The notes: a model not told the origin generated them from the sequence alone. A DNA stretch of 62,806 bases from Bacteroidales bacterium (GCA_016931855.1 JAFGDZ010000049.1:1-62806); one strand, 5' to 3'; positions 8,969-18,950 are shown, numbered from the stretch's first letter. Translations and numbers: made by a program.

Positions 8969-9667
8969 TTAAGTGGTTCCCCCATCAAGCGACTCTACCC
9001 TAGCCACCATTGCTTTTAGTACGGTGCGTACTTTTTGAGCCTCAGCATTGCTAACGCTAGCTCTCATACGCTGCTTGGTAAAATCTACCGCCAAACTTTG
9101 CTTAATAGCCTCAGAATCTAAACCAGTAAGGCTTCCAAAACGCTCGCAAATTTGATCAACAGAGAGTTCGTCGGTAACAACCTTAAAGTTATACAGCAAG
9201 GCGATAAGCAGAGCTACCCCATCGGTATCGAGCCTTGAGCCGTTGGGCTTTACCCTAAATTGCTGCGCTGGCGCAGATATGTCCGATGAGTGCACGTTAA
9301 AGGTACGCTCAAGCACTTCGAGCTTAAGATCCTGTAGCAGGTCTATTATTTGGGGGTAAAAACGGAACTTTGCATAGGTTAGCTCAGCGTAAACCTCACT
9401 TATATCGCCATTATCAATGCGCTCCAGCTCTTTTTGCAGATGCTTAATCCAGCCATCAATTGCAAAAACTAAGTACTCATCGTCGGGAAGAGCCTTTACC
9501 TGGGAAGCAATATGCGTTAAAAAGGGATTAAACTTTTGCTGAAAAAACTCTTCTATCATGAATCCCGATGAGGGGATGGTGCTTTTATCTGAGAAAAAAT
9601 GCTCGGTTTCCTGCTTTAGCTGGGCAATTGAACGTACAATATCGTTTATTAGTCGTGCTCTATCCAT
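8969..9667 (-). CDS. conserved hypothetical protein, predicted cytoplasmic and mostly helical
   Basis: I do not recognise this 232-residue protein. It has no signal peptide, TM helix or metal-binding cluster. The N-terminal half is rich in amphipathic helices (LINDIVRSIAQLKQETEHFF). Residues 150-210 read like a short helical DNA-binding or tetratricopeptide-type segment (DGVALLIALLYNFKVVTDEL, then SVDQICERFGSLTGL). It is convergent with the SiaC-like gene, 15 bp apart. Coding statistics look ordinary for the window, so it is probably a real gene of unknown function. Confidence 0.6.
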   Translation of the reverse strand: MDRARLINDIVRSIAQLKQETEHFFSDKSTIPSSGFMIEEFFQQKFNPFLTHIASQVKALPDDEYLVFAIDGWIKHLQKELERIDNGDISEVYAELTYAKFRFYPQIIDLLQDLKLEVLERTFNVHSSDISAPAQQFRVKPNGSRLDTDGVALLIALLYNFKVVTDELSVDQICERFGSLTGLDSEAIKQSLAVDFTKQRMRASVSNAEAQKVRTVLKAMVARVESLDGGTT

Positions 9668-9906
9668 AAATTGTATAAGTTCTTTTTAAAAATATGCCCT
9701 AAAGTAATCAAATGAAAAAAGGAATACACTAAATACGAACTTCTTTTTTATGCAATTCCCAAAATACCCATAAAAAGCGCAGGTATATAAAGAGCAAAAA
9801 GACAAACAACTCACTGTCCCATTGTTTTTAAATTCGCTAGATATTACTATCTTTATAAACAATTAGATAAAAGGCACAAAATAATACAGTTTAAACAAGG
9901 AATAGC

Positions 9907-11832
9907 ATGAAAAACAAACAAGTTGCATACTTTCTACTGACACCCTTTTTATTTATCTCAATTTGTATTTTAACTCTCAACGCACAAGATTATCATAATA
10001 AATACACCCTATCGGACAGCATACGGCATGAGCTTAATAAAGAAAGCATAGATACCATTTCGCTAAGCCAACTGCTTTACCAAATTCGTACAAAGCGCAT
10101 AGAACTGGGCTCCGATTACAAATCGTTACTTACAGAATACATTAAGCGGAGTAAGGATAAAGAATACCTTAAAGGGCAGATGGAAGCCCTTGATAGGCTT
10201 GGGCTACAGGAACGTTTCGACGAAAACTATGAGAAGGCAATAAATTACCATATGCAGTCTATGCAAATAGCATTAAATCTTAAGGATAGCATGCAGCTAA
10301 CATATAATTTCAACAACATTGCTCAAGCCTATAGAAAACAAGATTTAAATGGACTTGCTATTCGTTACTTTCATTCTGCACTAAAAATTCAAGAGCAAAT
10401 TGGAGATACAAGAGGGACTTACTTTACTCAAAATACATTAGGGGCCACATACCTAGTACAAGAGGAGTATAAAAAAGCGCTTTTCTACTTACATCGCTCC
10501 CTAGAACAGGCAATAAAACAAGGGGATAAAAGAACGATGTCGTATAATTACGGTTCCTTAGGAGAAGTGTACTTGGCAAAAAACCAAATAGACTCTGCCC
10601 TACACTACTTTGAACTAGGCAAAGCATTGAAAAAAGAGCTCAACTTCGATAAAGGGATAGCAGTGTCGGATCATTTAATCGGGCAAGCCCTTTTTGCAAA
10701 AAAAGAGTACACTAATGCTCAAAAAATGATAAAAGGGGCATTACAAAGTCATGAAAAATATAAAAACGAACGATACCAAGCGCTATGCCTTGCTTATTTA
10801 GGCAAAATTGAACTGGCCAAGGGTAATCTGGATAATGCAGAGCAATATCTTACTAAAGCAAAGAGCAAAGCGCTTAATAAACACTCCCTAGAAAACATAG
10901 TGCTTACAGAAGAGGCTTTATTTGAACTATACAAACAGAAGGGGATGCATAACAAAGCTTACGAGGCACTATACAACTATCACGCATCGCGCGACAGTAT
11001 TCAAAAAGTAAAAGCGCAAAGGAACATCCAGTCTCTCGACATTGAATACCAAACCAATCAACACAAACAAGAGATAGCACTGCTATCAAAAGACAACTAC
11101 ATAAAAAATCAACGTATTAAACTGGGGCTCGCTTTGTTAACGATACTTACCCTAACATCTATTCTGGCAATTACATTATACCTACAACGCCGCAGAAACT
11201 CAAAAATGACTGAAACAATCCTGCAACACAAACTTTCATGTTCGCAAATGAATCCTCACTTTGTATCCAATGCCATGTCCAGCATACAATGCTTTATGTA
11301 CAAGAATAATCCAAGCGAAGCAGCAAAATATTTGGGCAAGTTCGCGCAGCTTAATCGTGCCGTGCTTGAGCATTCGCTAGTGGACAGCATCTCGCTTGAG
11401 GCAGAAATTAAAATACTTGCTAACTACCTACAGTTTGAGCAATTACGGCTAAATAATTCATTTACGTTCAATTTTGATATTGATGAGAATTTGGATCTGG
11501 AGATGATAAGTATTCCTCCGCTTTTTATTCAGCCTTTTGTTGAAAATGCAGTGAAGCACGGTATAAAAGATTTAGATGAAGAGGGAAGAATAACTATTCG
11601 ATTCTCAGATGGAAATAATATGCTAAAGGTTGAAATTGAGGATAACGGAAAAGGGATTAATTCACAATCAACAAAAAGTATTAAGCATGTTTCGCGCTCG
11701 GGCGAAATTGTAAACAAGCGGTTGGAACTATTAAGAAAAAAGCACAAGAATATCCCTTTGATAAAAACCTCAACACTTGATTCTGCTAATAAACGGGGCA
11801 CGCAAGTTACAGTTACCATACCGATACTTTAA
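9907..11832 (+). CDS. TPR-containing histidine kinase, LytS/His_kinase family, copy 1
   Basis: The 641-residue product has a signal peptide (residues 1-26), periplasmic TPR repeats over about 75-370 and a coiled linker. One TM helix (about 413-436) follows NQRIKLGL, then comes a cytoplasmic PF06580-type kinase. His451 lies in QMNPHFVSNAM, the N-box is PPLFIQPFVENAVKHG and the G1 box is DNGKGI. The usual GxGxGL G2 box is replaced by RSGEIVNKRL, as often in this TPR-kinase group. A paralogue follows after 66 bp and a LytTR regulator after that, so the three form an operon. The periplasmic TPR domain probably senses a protein or peptide; the signal is unknown. Confidence 0.9.
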   Translation: MKNKQVAYFLLTPFLFISICILTLNAQDYHNKYTLSDSIRHELNKESIDTISLSQLLYQIRTKRIELGSDYKSLLTEYIKRSKDKEYLKGQMEALDRLGLQERFDENYEKAINYHMQSMQIALNLKDSMQLTYNFNNIAQAYRKQDLNGLAIRYFHSALKIQEQIGDTRGTYFTQNTLGATYLVQEEYKKALFYLHRSLEQAIKQGDKRTMSYNYGSLGEVYLAKNQIDSALHYFELGKALKKELNFDKGIAVSDHLIGQALFAKKEYTNAQKMIKGALQSHEKYKNERYQALCLAYLGKIELAKGNLDNAEQYLTKAKSKALNKHSLENIVLTEEALFELYKQKGMHNKAYEALYNYHASRDSIQKVKAQRNIQSLDIEYQTNQHKQEIALLSKDNYIKNQRIKLGLALLTILTLTSILAITLYLQRRRNSKMTETILQHKLSCSQMNPHFVSNAMSSIQCFMYKNNPSEAAKYLGKFAQLNRAVLEHSLVDSISLEAEIKILANYLQFEQLRLNNSFTFNFDIDENLDLEMISIPPLFIQPFVENAVKHGIKDLDEEGRITIRFSDGNNMLKVEIEDNGKGINSQSTKSIKHVSRSGEIVNKRLELLRKKHKNIPLIKTSTLDSANKRGTQVTVTIPIL

Positions 11833-11898
11833 CCGTGTATAAACTATAGTGCTCTCTAGTAATACTTGTAAACAGAATTCTCTACAATACCAGTTTAT

Positions 11899-13806
11899 AT
11901 GCGCATAATACTCCTTTTACTTCTCTTTATTAGCCCAATTTGCAAAGGTTACGAAACCTCATTTCAAAGCAAGGAGGATAGCTTAAATAGAGCTGCAAAT
12001 GAATGCCTAGGAAATAGCAATCATAGTGAATACTACAAAGCGCTAAAGCAGCTAATGGGCTACTACGAATACCAAGGAAACTGGTATAAACACGACTCCA
12101 TAGTGAATATAATGATTGCCCATGGAGAGAAACATAACCTTTCTGATTTTTTGGCCGAATCGTACAACTTTAGAGCTATGGCTAAAAGCTATCAGGGTCT
12201 TAACAGTGAGGCTATTTACTGGTTCAAAAAAACTCTAAATATCAACCAAACACAAAATGAACCTATTCCTATTTCAAACTCACTTGAGAACATTGCTCAG
12301 GTATTTGGAGATATGGGGATGTACGATAGTGCGCTTACCTACCAACAAAAATCGCTTCGAATTAGAGAGAAAAGTTCCTATTCTCGGGTATTTAACAACT
12401 ACACAGGGATTGCAATTATTTACTCTCAGCTAAACGATATGGAGAACCAAAAGAAGTATCTCGATAAAGCAAGAGGCTTCTTATCCCAAAGCCCCAATCC
12501 AGAGCTAGAAAACAAGACTATTCTCCACAATTTGCTTGGTGAGTTTTATAATTCTCAACATGCATACGATAGTGCCCTGTTCCACTTTGGAAAAGTTTAT
12601 GAATACAGCCAGATAACTGGATGGAAGCGTGCCATGGCGGTTGGTATTGGTAATATGGCTAAAGTTTACAATGCTCAAGGAAATCCCCAAAAAGCGCTCG
12701 AAGAGCATCTAAAAACGCTTAAAATTTCATTGGAAATTGAGGATGCGGCTGGAATAACAGAGCAGTACACCTACATATCGAATTCCTATTTTGCACTTAA
12801 CAATCTAAGTCAAGCAAAAAGCTATGGCATTCTAGCTCTTCAAAAGGCAAGAGAACATGGTTTTGTTCTGGAAGAAAGGAATGCCCTTGAACAATTGGCC
12901 ACAATTTTTGAGAAAGACAACCAGCCCACTAAAGCTTTAGCGTATTATAAGCAATTTCATTTTTTAAATGATTCTCTACAGAGCATCGACAAAGTTAACC
13001 ACATTGCAGAGCTGGAGAAAAAATTTGAAACAGAACAAAAGGAACACCAAATAGGGTTACTATCAGCAGAAAATCTGCTTAAGAACCAACGCATAAAACT
13101 AGGTCTCACTGTAATAATCCTCTTGGTAGTTGCCCTAATTCTAGGTGTAATGCTTCAAATCCAACGCCAACGTAATGCAAAAGCGTTGGAGGCCGATTTG
13201 CAGCAAAAGCTTTCACGTTCGCAAATGAATCCTCACTTTGTATCCAATGCCATGTCCAGCATACAATGCTTTATGTACAACAATAATCCAATCAAAGCAG
13301 CAAAATATTTAGGCAAGTTTGCGCAGCTTAATCGTGCCGTACTTGAGCATTCGCTGGTAGATAGCATCTCTCTGGAAGAGGAAGTTGAAATGCTTACTAG
13401 CTATCTAGAATTTGAGCAGTTGCGACTAAAAAAATCATTTACATTTAGTTTTGAAATTGACAAGGATACGGACACAGAGCTAATTAATATACCCCCACTA
13501 TTTATTCAGCCTTTTGTTGAGAATGCAGTAAAACACGGAGTAAAGGATTTGAATAAAGGAGGCAAAATAACCATACGACTTACAGATTGCAATAAATACT
13601 TAAAGGTTGAGGTTATTGACAACGGAAAGGGCATAACGACAGAGCATATTGCGGGTAACAGCAAACACAAGTCCAGATCTATAGAAATTGTTAGTAAAAG
13701 ACTAAATTTACTAAGAAATAAGTACAAAGATTTACCTAACTTTACAATTATTAACATTGATAATGGAGTTTGTGTGACTCAATTTCTACCAATACTACCA
13801 TGCTAA
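11899..13806 (+). CDS. TPR-containing histidine kinase, LytS/His_kinase family, copy 2
   Basis: The 635-residue paralogue has the same architecture as its upstream neighbour: signal peptide (1-18), periplasmic TPRs (about 80-360), TM (about 407-428) after an identical NQRIKLGL, and a PF06580 kinase with His446, N-box PPLFIQPFVENAVKHG and G1 DNGKGI. The G2 region is KSRSIEIVSKRL. The sensor halves have diverged strongly, while the DNA around the H-box is almost identical (63 identical bases, 13218-13280 against 11241-11303). Its stop lies inside the LytTR gene start (7-base overlap), implying coupled translation. It probably feeds the same regulator with a different input, or forms heterodimers with copy 1. 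Confidence 0.9.
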   Translation: MRIILLLLLFISPICKGYETSFQSKEDSLNRAANECLGNSNHSEYYKALKQLMGYYEYQGNWYKHDSIVNIMIAHGEKHNLSDFLAESYNFRAMAKSYQGLNSEAIYWFKKTLNINQTQNEPIPISNSLENIAQVFGDMGMYDSALTYQQKSLRIREKSSYSRVFNNYTGIAIIYSQLNDMENQKKYLDKARGFLSQSPNPELENKTILHNLLGEFYNSQHAYDSALFHFGKVYEYSQITGWKRAMAVGIGNMAKVYNAQGNPQKALEEHLKTLKISLEIEDAAGITEQYTYISNSYFALNNLSQAKSYGILALQKAREHGFVLEERNALEQLATIFEKDNQPTKALAYYKQFHFLNDSLQSIDKVNHIAELEKKFETEQKEHQIGLLSAENLLKNQRIKLGLTVIILLVVALILGVMLQIQRQRNAKALEADLQQKLSRSQMNPHFVSNAMSSIQCFMYNNNPIKAAKYLGKFAQLNRAVLEHSLVDSISLEEEVEMLTSYLEFEQLRLKKSFTFSFEIDKDTDTELINIPPLFIQPFVENAVKHGVKDLNKGGKITIRLTDCNKYLKVEVIDNGKGITTEHIAGNSKHKSRSIEIVSKRLNLLRNKYKDLPNFTIINIDNGVCVTQFLPILPC

Positions 13807-14561
13807 AAATCCAAAGCAACTTAAAAGCTGTAATAATTGACGATCAGGAAGATATAAGATCCATTAACCGTACGCTATTATCGCAGAACTTTCCCGACAT
13901 TGAAGTGGTGGGCGAAGCCGACGGCGTTGAAAGCGGAATTGAGTTGCTAACTGAAACACAACCCGACTTAGTACTTCTAGATATTGAAATTAAAGGTGGC
14001 ACAGGCTTTAATATCTTACAAAAAATTAGGCCATACAACTTTATGGTAATTTTCATTACCGCATTTGATGAGTTTGCCATTAAGGCCATTAAGTTTAGCG
14101 CAATAGACTACATACTAAAACCCATTAACGAGACTGAGTTTTGCGCAGCCGTTGAGAGCGCCATTAACACCTACGAGCGAAACAAGGTTGCCATGCAAGT
14201 TCAAAACCTACTGGATCATGTTGAGGACAAGGGCAAAAATCGTAAAATTGTTCTCAGAACAATGGAGTCCATTTTTTTAGTAGATTTACACGATATTCTA
14301 TACTGCGAAAGCGATAACAGCTATACCACCTTTTACCTTTGTAATGGTAAAGCGATATTAATATCAAAAGGCATTAAAGAGTACGAACAAATGCTTTCCC
14401 AATACCGTTTTTTTAGACCTCACCAACGATACCTTGTTAACCTGCATCAGATTGAACGAATTGACAAGGTTGATGGAGGAGCAATCATTCTAAAGAACGG
14501 AGTATCGGTTCCCATCTCTCACAGGCGCAAACAAGCCTTAATGGATATTCTAAAGGAGTAA
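13800..14561 (+). CDS. LytTR-family response regulator
   Basis: The 253-residue product has a receiver domain (IIDDQED at 12-18, phosphoacceptor Asp61 in LVLLDIEIKGG, Lys in YILKPINE) and a LytTR DNA-binding domain from about 150 to 250 (ILYCESDNSYTTFYL, RFFRPHQRYLVNL). I chose the ATG at 13800 (MLKIQSN) because it begins just before the receiver fold. The in-frame ATG at 13770 would add ten residues overlapping the kinase gene. It is the only regulator for the two kinases upstream. LytTR proteins often control surface or export genes, and the plus-strand surface-protein run starts 102 bp downstream. Confidence 0.93.
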   Translation: MLKIQSNLKAVIIDDQEDIRSINRTLLSQNFPDIEVVGEADGVESGIELLTETQPDLVLLDIEIKGGTGFNILQKIRPYNFMVIFITAFDEFAIKAIKFSAIDYILKPINETEFCAAVESAINTYERNKVAMQVQNLLDHVEDKGKNRKIVLRTMESIFLVDLHDILYCESDNSYTTFYLCNGKAILISKGIKEYEQMLSQYRFFRPHQRYLVNLHQIERIDKVDGGAIILKNGVSVPISHRRKQALMDILKE

Positions 14562-14663
14562 CGCTTTCAAAAGCAACCCCAACGCCTTCAAATCCTCCCC
14601 AAAAGCACACGTTTTTAACAATTACTTTAGTTTGTAATTATTACTAACTAAAGCAATTGTACT

Positions 14664-16412
14664 ATGAGAACAAAACTATTTTCCATTGTATCCATTTCGC
14701 TGGCGGTACTACTTACTAGCTGCGAAAAGGATGATCCAACACTTGTTGGCAATACCATAGAGATTAACGATAACATATTGGAAACAGAAACGTGGGAAGA
14801 GGGAAATACCTACGTAATTAAAGGAACTATTCGAGTTAGCAGCAACTTGATTATTGAGCCTGGCACCACAATTAAATTCATGGAAGGCGCTAGGCTAGAT
14901 TTTGCTTATTGGGACGATGAATACGTTACCATTACAGCAAAGGGAACAGAGAAGAAACCTATTGTATTCACATCGGCAAGTGCAGCACCTAAGGCAGGTG
15001 ACTATAATGGCATATCCTTATACACAGGAGCCAAAAACTGTGTTTTCCAATATTGTATTTTCGAATATGGCGGAAAACAAGAATATTCGGGAACAGTATA
15101 TATCGAAAGTACTAGCGTTGAGTTCACCAACTGCATATTCAGAAACCTAAAAAACGATGCCATAATCCTTTCCGATGATGGAGCATTCACTAAGTTTGAG
15201 CAAAACAGCTTTAACAATATTGAAAAAAATGCTATTAGCATTGAAGCTAATTACGCTCACACCATTGGTGCCAACAATAACTTTACGGCAGGTTCTGGTT
15301 ATGGCATTCTTGTAACCCAAAACCTTGATAATTCTGGTGTCTATACTTGGCTTGCACACAACACACCCTACATTATCCAAAGTAATATCCGCATTGGAGC
15401 GCAAGGCAACGGAGTAAAGCTAACCCTTAACCCAGGCGTTACTATAAAGTTCACCAGGGATTCAAGATTTGAACTAGCTTATTGGGACAATGATTTTGCC
15501 CAGCTAATTGCAAATGGAACCACAGAGAACCCCATCCTCTTTACATCCAATAGCACATCGCCAGTAGCAGGCGACTACATTGGTCTATTCTTCTATTCTG
15601 GAGCGCGAAATTGCGAGTTCAACTACGTAACTGTAGAATATGCAGGCGGAGGAAGCGACATTGATGGTGCCATTAATATTGAGGAAACAGGTGTAAAATT
15701 TACTAACTGTGTTTTTAAAGAGATGAAAAACAGTACCATCAAACTTGAAAAAAATGGTGAGTTTACAGAATTTACTAACAACACTTTTATTAATACACCT
15801 AAAAACCCCATAGAGATTCGAGCTAATTACGTTCATACCATTGGTGCCAACAACTCCTTTAATGCTGCAGCAAACACAGGTATTTTAATTAATGATGATG
15901 AAGAGTTCAACAAACAGGGCACTTACACTTGGTTAAACCACGATGCACCATACATTATTGAAGGAAATCTACGCATTGGAGCAACAGGCTCTGGAGTAAA
16001 GCTAACTATTGCCGCTGGTACTACTTTAACGTTTATGTCAGGAGCAAAATTAGAAATCCCATACTGGGAGGACTCCTACGCAGTTATTACAGCCCAAGGA
16101 ACTGCCGAAAACCCTATTGTTTTCACATCAAACAGCCCATCGCCAGCAAAAGGAGACTGGTGGGGAATTGATTTCAGAAAGGGCTGTATTGGTAGCACAT
16201 TCGATTACTGTGAAATTCTTTACGCTGGATCAAGCGACTACTGGGGTGCAGTTAACTTAGTTGACGAAGCAGGCTCAAACCCAGTTTCACTCTCAAATAC
16301 ACGCATTGCCCACTCTGGAAGTCATGGCATTACAGTTGATGCTGAGTCTTCGCTTAACTATTCCTCTGTTACATTCGAGGATATCGACGGGAATAACTAC
16401 GTTCAATTATAA
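14664..16412 (+). CDS. surface lipoprotein with three parallel-beta-helix-type repeats
   Basis: The 582-residue product has a lipoprotein signal ending LLTSC (Cys20), followed by acidic residues that suit outer-membrane export of Bacteroidota lipoproteins. The mature part is three tandem units of about 180 residues. Each opens with a right-handed beta-helix edge (GTTIKFMEGARLDFAYWDD or a variant), then NPIVFTS, a GDY/GDW step, an FxYCxxEYAG strand, and HTIGANN before the next unit. The fold suggests a carbohydrate- or protein-binding surface scaffold; no catalytic motif is evident. It lies right after the kinase/LytTR operon and ends in a clear terminator, so it may be a target of that system. 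Confidence 0.82.
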   Translation: MRTKLFSIVSISLAVLLTSCEKDDPTLVGNTIEINDNILETETWEEGNTYVIKGTIRVSSNLIIEPGTTIKFMEGARLDFAYWDDEYVTITAKGTEKKPIVFTSASAAPKAGDYNGISLYTGAKNCVFQYCIFEYGGKQEYSGTVYIESTSVEFTNCIFRNLKNDAIILSDDGAFTKFEQNSFNNIEKNAISIEANYAHTIGANNNFTAGSGYGILVTQNLDNSGVYTWLAHNTPYIIQSNIRIGAQGNGVKLTLNPGVTIKFTRDSRFELAYWDNDFAQLIANGTTENPILFTSNSTSPVAGDYIGLFFYSGARNCEFNYVTVEYAGGGSDIDGAINIEETGVKFTNCVFKEMKNSTIKLEKNGEFTEFTNNTFINTPKNPIEIRANYVHTIGANNSFNAAANTGILINDDEEFNKQGTYTWLNHDAPYIIEGNLRIGATGSGVKLTIAAGTTLTFMSGAKLEIPYWEDSYAVITAQGTAENPIVFTSNSPSPAKGDWWGIDFRKGCIGSTFDYCEILYAGSSDYWGAVNLVDEAGSNPVSLSNTRIAHSGSHGITVDAESSLNYSSVTFEDIDGNNYVQL

Positions 16413-16417
16413 TCCTT

Positions 16418-16451
16418 AAAAAGGCGTTGATTAGCTTCAACGCCTTTTTTA
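16418..16451 (+). terminator. terminator of the beta-helix lipoprotein gene
   Basis: AAGGCGTTGA (16421-16430) pairs with TCAACGCCTT (16437-16446) around a six-base loop, and the stem runs into a T-tract to about 16450. This is a canonical Rho-independent terminator 9 bp after the stop codon. Confidence 0.85.
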
Positions 16452-16537
16452 TCAACAAATAACGTTAGGTTAAGGTATTAGCTTTTATTAGAGTGAGTAT
16501 TTTTCTATCTTTAACTAAACCAAACAACAAATAAGGA

Positions 16538-17101
16538 ATGAGCCCTACAATCATTATTATTATTGCAGCAGTTCTACTACTACTGATTATTATTGGAATG
16601 TACAACAGCCTTATCCGCAAGCGCAATGAGGTTGACAATGCCTTTGGAGGAATGGATGTGCAGCTTAAAAAGCGCTACGACCTAATTCCTAACCTGGTTG
16701 CTACCGTGCAGCAGTACGCTAGCCATGAAAAGGATTTGCTAGAAAAAGTTACGCAGCTTAGGGCCAAAGCAACCGATAGGCAAATGACTGCTGACGAAAA
16801 GGTGGAACTCGACAACCAAATTTCTGGCACTATGCACGGAATAATGGTGGCTGTAGAGAACTATCCCGACCTTAAGGCTAGCGAAAACTTTCTAAACCTA
16901 CAGCGTACACTTAACGAGGTTGAGTCGCAAATTTCGGCAGCTCGTCGGACGTATAATGCTGTTATTACCGACTACAACAATGCCATTCAGGTATTTCCAA
17001 AGAGCATAATTGCTAGCATGATGGGACTAAAACGCAAAGAGGTTTTTGTTATCCCCGAAACCGAAAGGCAAAACGTGAACGTAAAGAATCTTTTCAACTA
17101 A
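16538..17101 (+). CDS. lemA: LemA family protein
   Basis: The 187-residue product has an N-terminal TM helix (about 3-22) followed by the LemA helical core: YNSLIRKRNEVDNAFGGMDV, then LKKRYDLIPNLVATVQQYA, and a C-terminal SQISAARRTYNAVITDYNNA. LemA proteins are membrane-anchored helical bundles with the bulk outside the membrane. Their role is unsettled but linked to envelope processes. A DUF3137 gene follows, a partnership common in this phylum. Unusually, a perfect 14-bp hairpin lies between the two genes. Confidence 0.92.
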   Translation: MSPTIIIIIAAVLLLLIIIGMYNSLIRKRNEVDNAFGGMDVQLKKRYDLIPNLVATVQQYASHEKDLLEKVTQLRAKATDRQMTADEKVELDNQISGTMHGIMVAVENYPDLKASENFLNLQRTLNEVESQISAARRTYNAVITDYNNAIQVFPKSIIASMMGLKRKEVFVIPETERQNVNVKNLFN

Positions 17102-17128
17102 GTTCTTCTTCATTTTCTTTTTCACTTC

Positions 17129-17165
17129 AAACTAATGCTACACAAAATGTTGTAGCATTAGTTTT
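17129..17165 (+). terminator. terminator or attenuator between lemA and DUF3137
   Basis: A perfect 14-bp stem (AAACTAATGCTACA at 17129-17142 with 17151-17164) encloses an eight-base loop and is followed only by a short T-run (17162-17165). Since lemA and the DUF3137 gene appear functionally linked, it may set different expression levels for the two (partial termination or 3'-end protection) rather than fully separate them. Confidence 0.6.
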
Positions 17166-17204
17166 ATACAAAGCCCTAACAATTAACCATAAAAGTCAAT
17201 AACG

Positions 17205-18182
17205 ATGATTGAACGCAAAGAGCTTGAAAACCTTTACGAAAACGAGCTGCAAAACAAGCTAAAAAGCCTTGAAAGCCTACGAAAAAAGGTAATGAGAGGC
17301 CAAGTTTTTGGTTTTCTTGTTATTGCACTTGCTTTTGTCCTTTTTATACCCGTATCTGCTGCCCTTGAGCACCACTACGAAGCGCTTCCTTTTATTTTGC
17401 TTGCGCCTATGGCAATTCTGGGCGTAGCCATCCTTATTCGTACGTACAAAACAAATAAACTTTACCGCCAACAATTCAAGCAAGAGGTGGTAAGTAAAAT
17501 TATTGAAGCCATTGACCCCACTTGGGAATACGTTCCAGACCAGAGCATAACAAGCCCCGAATATTTTAGAAGCGACCTGTTTAGGCAATCGGTAGATAGA
17601 TATAGAGGCGACGATTTAATAATTGGAAAAATTGATAAAACTGATTTTAGATGCTCGGAACTACACACAGAATATAAAACTGTAACCACCGACAAGAATG
17701 GCCAAACCAAAGAAACCTGGCATACCATATTTAGGGGGCTATTTTTCCACGCCGACTTTAACAAGGTAATTAAAGGGAAAACCTACATAGAGCCCGATAC
17801 AGCTGAACGGCTTTTTGGAAAACTGGGACAAAGTTTACAAATAAGCTCCAAAGGCAAACTGGTGAAGCTAGAAAGCCCAGAGTTTGAGAAGGTTTTTGCA
17901 GTATTTGGTACCGATCAAACCGAAGCTCGCTACATCCTTACCCCTACCATTATGGAGGCATTGGTAAATATCTACAAAAAGTATAAGCGAAAAATGCACC
18001 TCTCGTTTATTGGCTCTAGGGTTTACGTTGCCATGAGCTTTAACAAAAACCTGTTTGAACCAAAGATTTTCTCATCGGGTGTTAATTTTAAAGATATTGA
18101 GTTTATGTACAATTTGTTTGAACTTAACCAAACCATTATTCAGGAGCTAAACCTGAATACTCGTATTTGGACTAAGGAGTAG
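17205..18182 (+). CDS. DUF3137 membrane protein, copy 1
   Basis: The 325-residue product has a helical N-terminus (1-30), two TM helices (about 32-50 and 59-78), and the cytoplasmic DUF3137 domain. Conserved parts include IGKIDKTDFRCSELHTEY, FRGLFFHADFNK near residue 180, VKLESPEFEKVFAV and the C-terminal LNLNTRIWTKE. The same hallmarks appear in the second DUF3137 gene 0.8 kb downstream, so the pair arose by duplication. Function is unknown. Neighbouring LemA and PPC-like proteins suggest a membrane-associated complex. Confidence 0.85.
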   Translation: MIERKELENLYENELQNKLKSLESLRKKVMRGQVFGFLVIALAFVLFIPVSAALEHHYEALPFILLAPMAILGVAILIRTYKTNKLYRQQFKQEVVSKIIEAIDPTWEYVPDQSITSPEYFRSDLFRQSVDRYRGDDLIIGKIDKTDFRCSELHTEYKTVTTDKNGQTKETWHTIFRGLFFHADFNKVIKGKTYIEPDTAERLFGKLGQSLQISSKGKLVKLESPEFEKVFAVFGTDQTEARYILTPTIMEALVNIYKKYKRKMHLSFIGSRVYVAMSFNKNLFEPKIFSSGVNFKDIEFMYNLFELNQTIIQELNLNTRIWTKE

Positions 18183-18491
18183 GTGTTAAACTAAACACAT
18201 AGGCACGGAAGCACATAGGCAAGAGTAAAATAGAGGAAAGCATTATTGTTGCCCTTGACCTATTAACGTAAATAGGATGAATAGAAACGAGAATACTAAG
18301 TGATGATAAAGCACTCAAAGCCAGATTGCATATATTGGCTCTGTACCCCTGTGCTTGTTTTATCAGCGCAACAAATCGCAACTACCTTCTCTACGCCCCG
18401 CGAATTCAAAGCCAATGGTATCATTTTCAAATCATTTAGTTAGAACAATAGCAGGTTAATTACCTTTACTTCAAACTCTAATATTAAAAAA
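18183..18491 (+). other. 309-bp intergenic stretch between DUF3137 copy 1 and the PPC-like gene
   Basis: No ORF of note is present. A short direct repeat, CACATAGGCA, occurs at about 18197 and 18212. At 18307-18360 an outer pair AGCAC/GTGCT encloses an inner AGCCA/TGGCT pair, a possible imperfect structure with no T-tract. The stretch may hold the promoter of the next gene, but I find no good TAnnTTTG box, or it may be decayed coding sequence. Confidence 0.35.
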
Positions 18492-18950
18492 ATGAGAGGA
18501 AAACTTATTATAGCACTAATCGTCCTAAGCGCTATTGCAGCAGTTGGTTACATACTATATAAAGGCGATTACATTTCATTGTCCAGTGGAGGTGGAGTAT
18601 CTCCAGAGAAAGCATCTACCTTAAAATTGGGAAAGCAAATCAAAGGCACCATAAAGGATGCTAATGCCCCTCACTGGTACAAGGTTGAAATTCCACAAGG
18701 AAAAACCCTTTACATAAGCGGTTTCGACATTGAGGATGCATACCTAAAAGTTGATGGAAAGTTATACGGTAATCACGCACAAACCATAGTTAAAAGCGCC
18801 GATGCCAACTATCAAGAGTTGCAGTTTACTAATAACACTACCCATACTGAGTTCCTATTGAGGTTGGAGGTAGAGCAAGACAAAACCCACAAGAAATATA
18901 GCCTATTTGCAAATATTGTTGATGAGCCGGTTGTGAGGCCAGAAAACTAA
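18492..18950 (+). CDS. membrane-anchored protein with a PPC-like beta domain
   Basis: The 152-residue product has one N-terminal hydrophobic helix (about 4-23) that could be a signal anchor. A beta-rich domain follows: LKLGKQIKGTIKDANAPHWY, VEIPQGKTLYISGF, FLLRLEVEQDKTHKKYSLF. This order resembles bacterial pre-peptidase C-terminal (PPC) domains, which fold as small jelly rolls. It lies 25 bp before the second DUF3137 gene and is probably co-transcribed with it. The domain call is by eye and moderate. Confidence 0.6.
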   Translation: MRGKLIIALIVLSAIAAVGYILYKGDYISLSSGGGVSPEKASTLKLGKQIKGTIKDANAPHWYKVEIPQGKTLYISGFDIEDAYLKVDGKLYGNHAQTIVKSADANYQELQFTNNTTHTEFLLRLEVEQDKTHKKYSLFANIVDEPVVRPEN

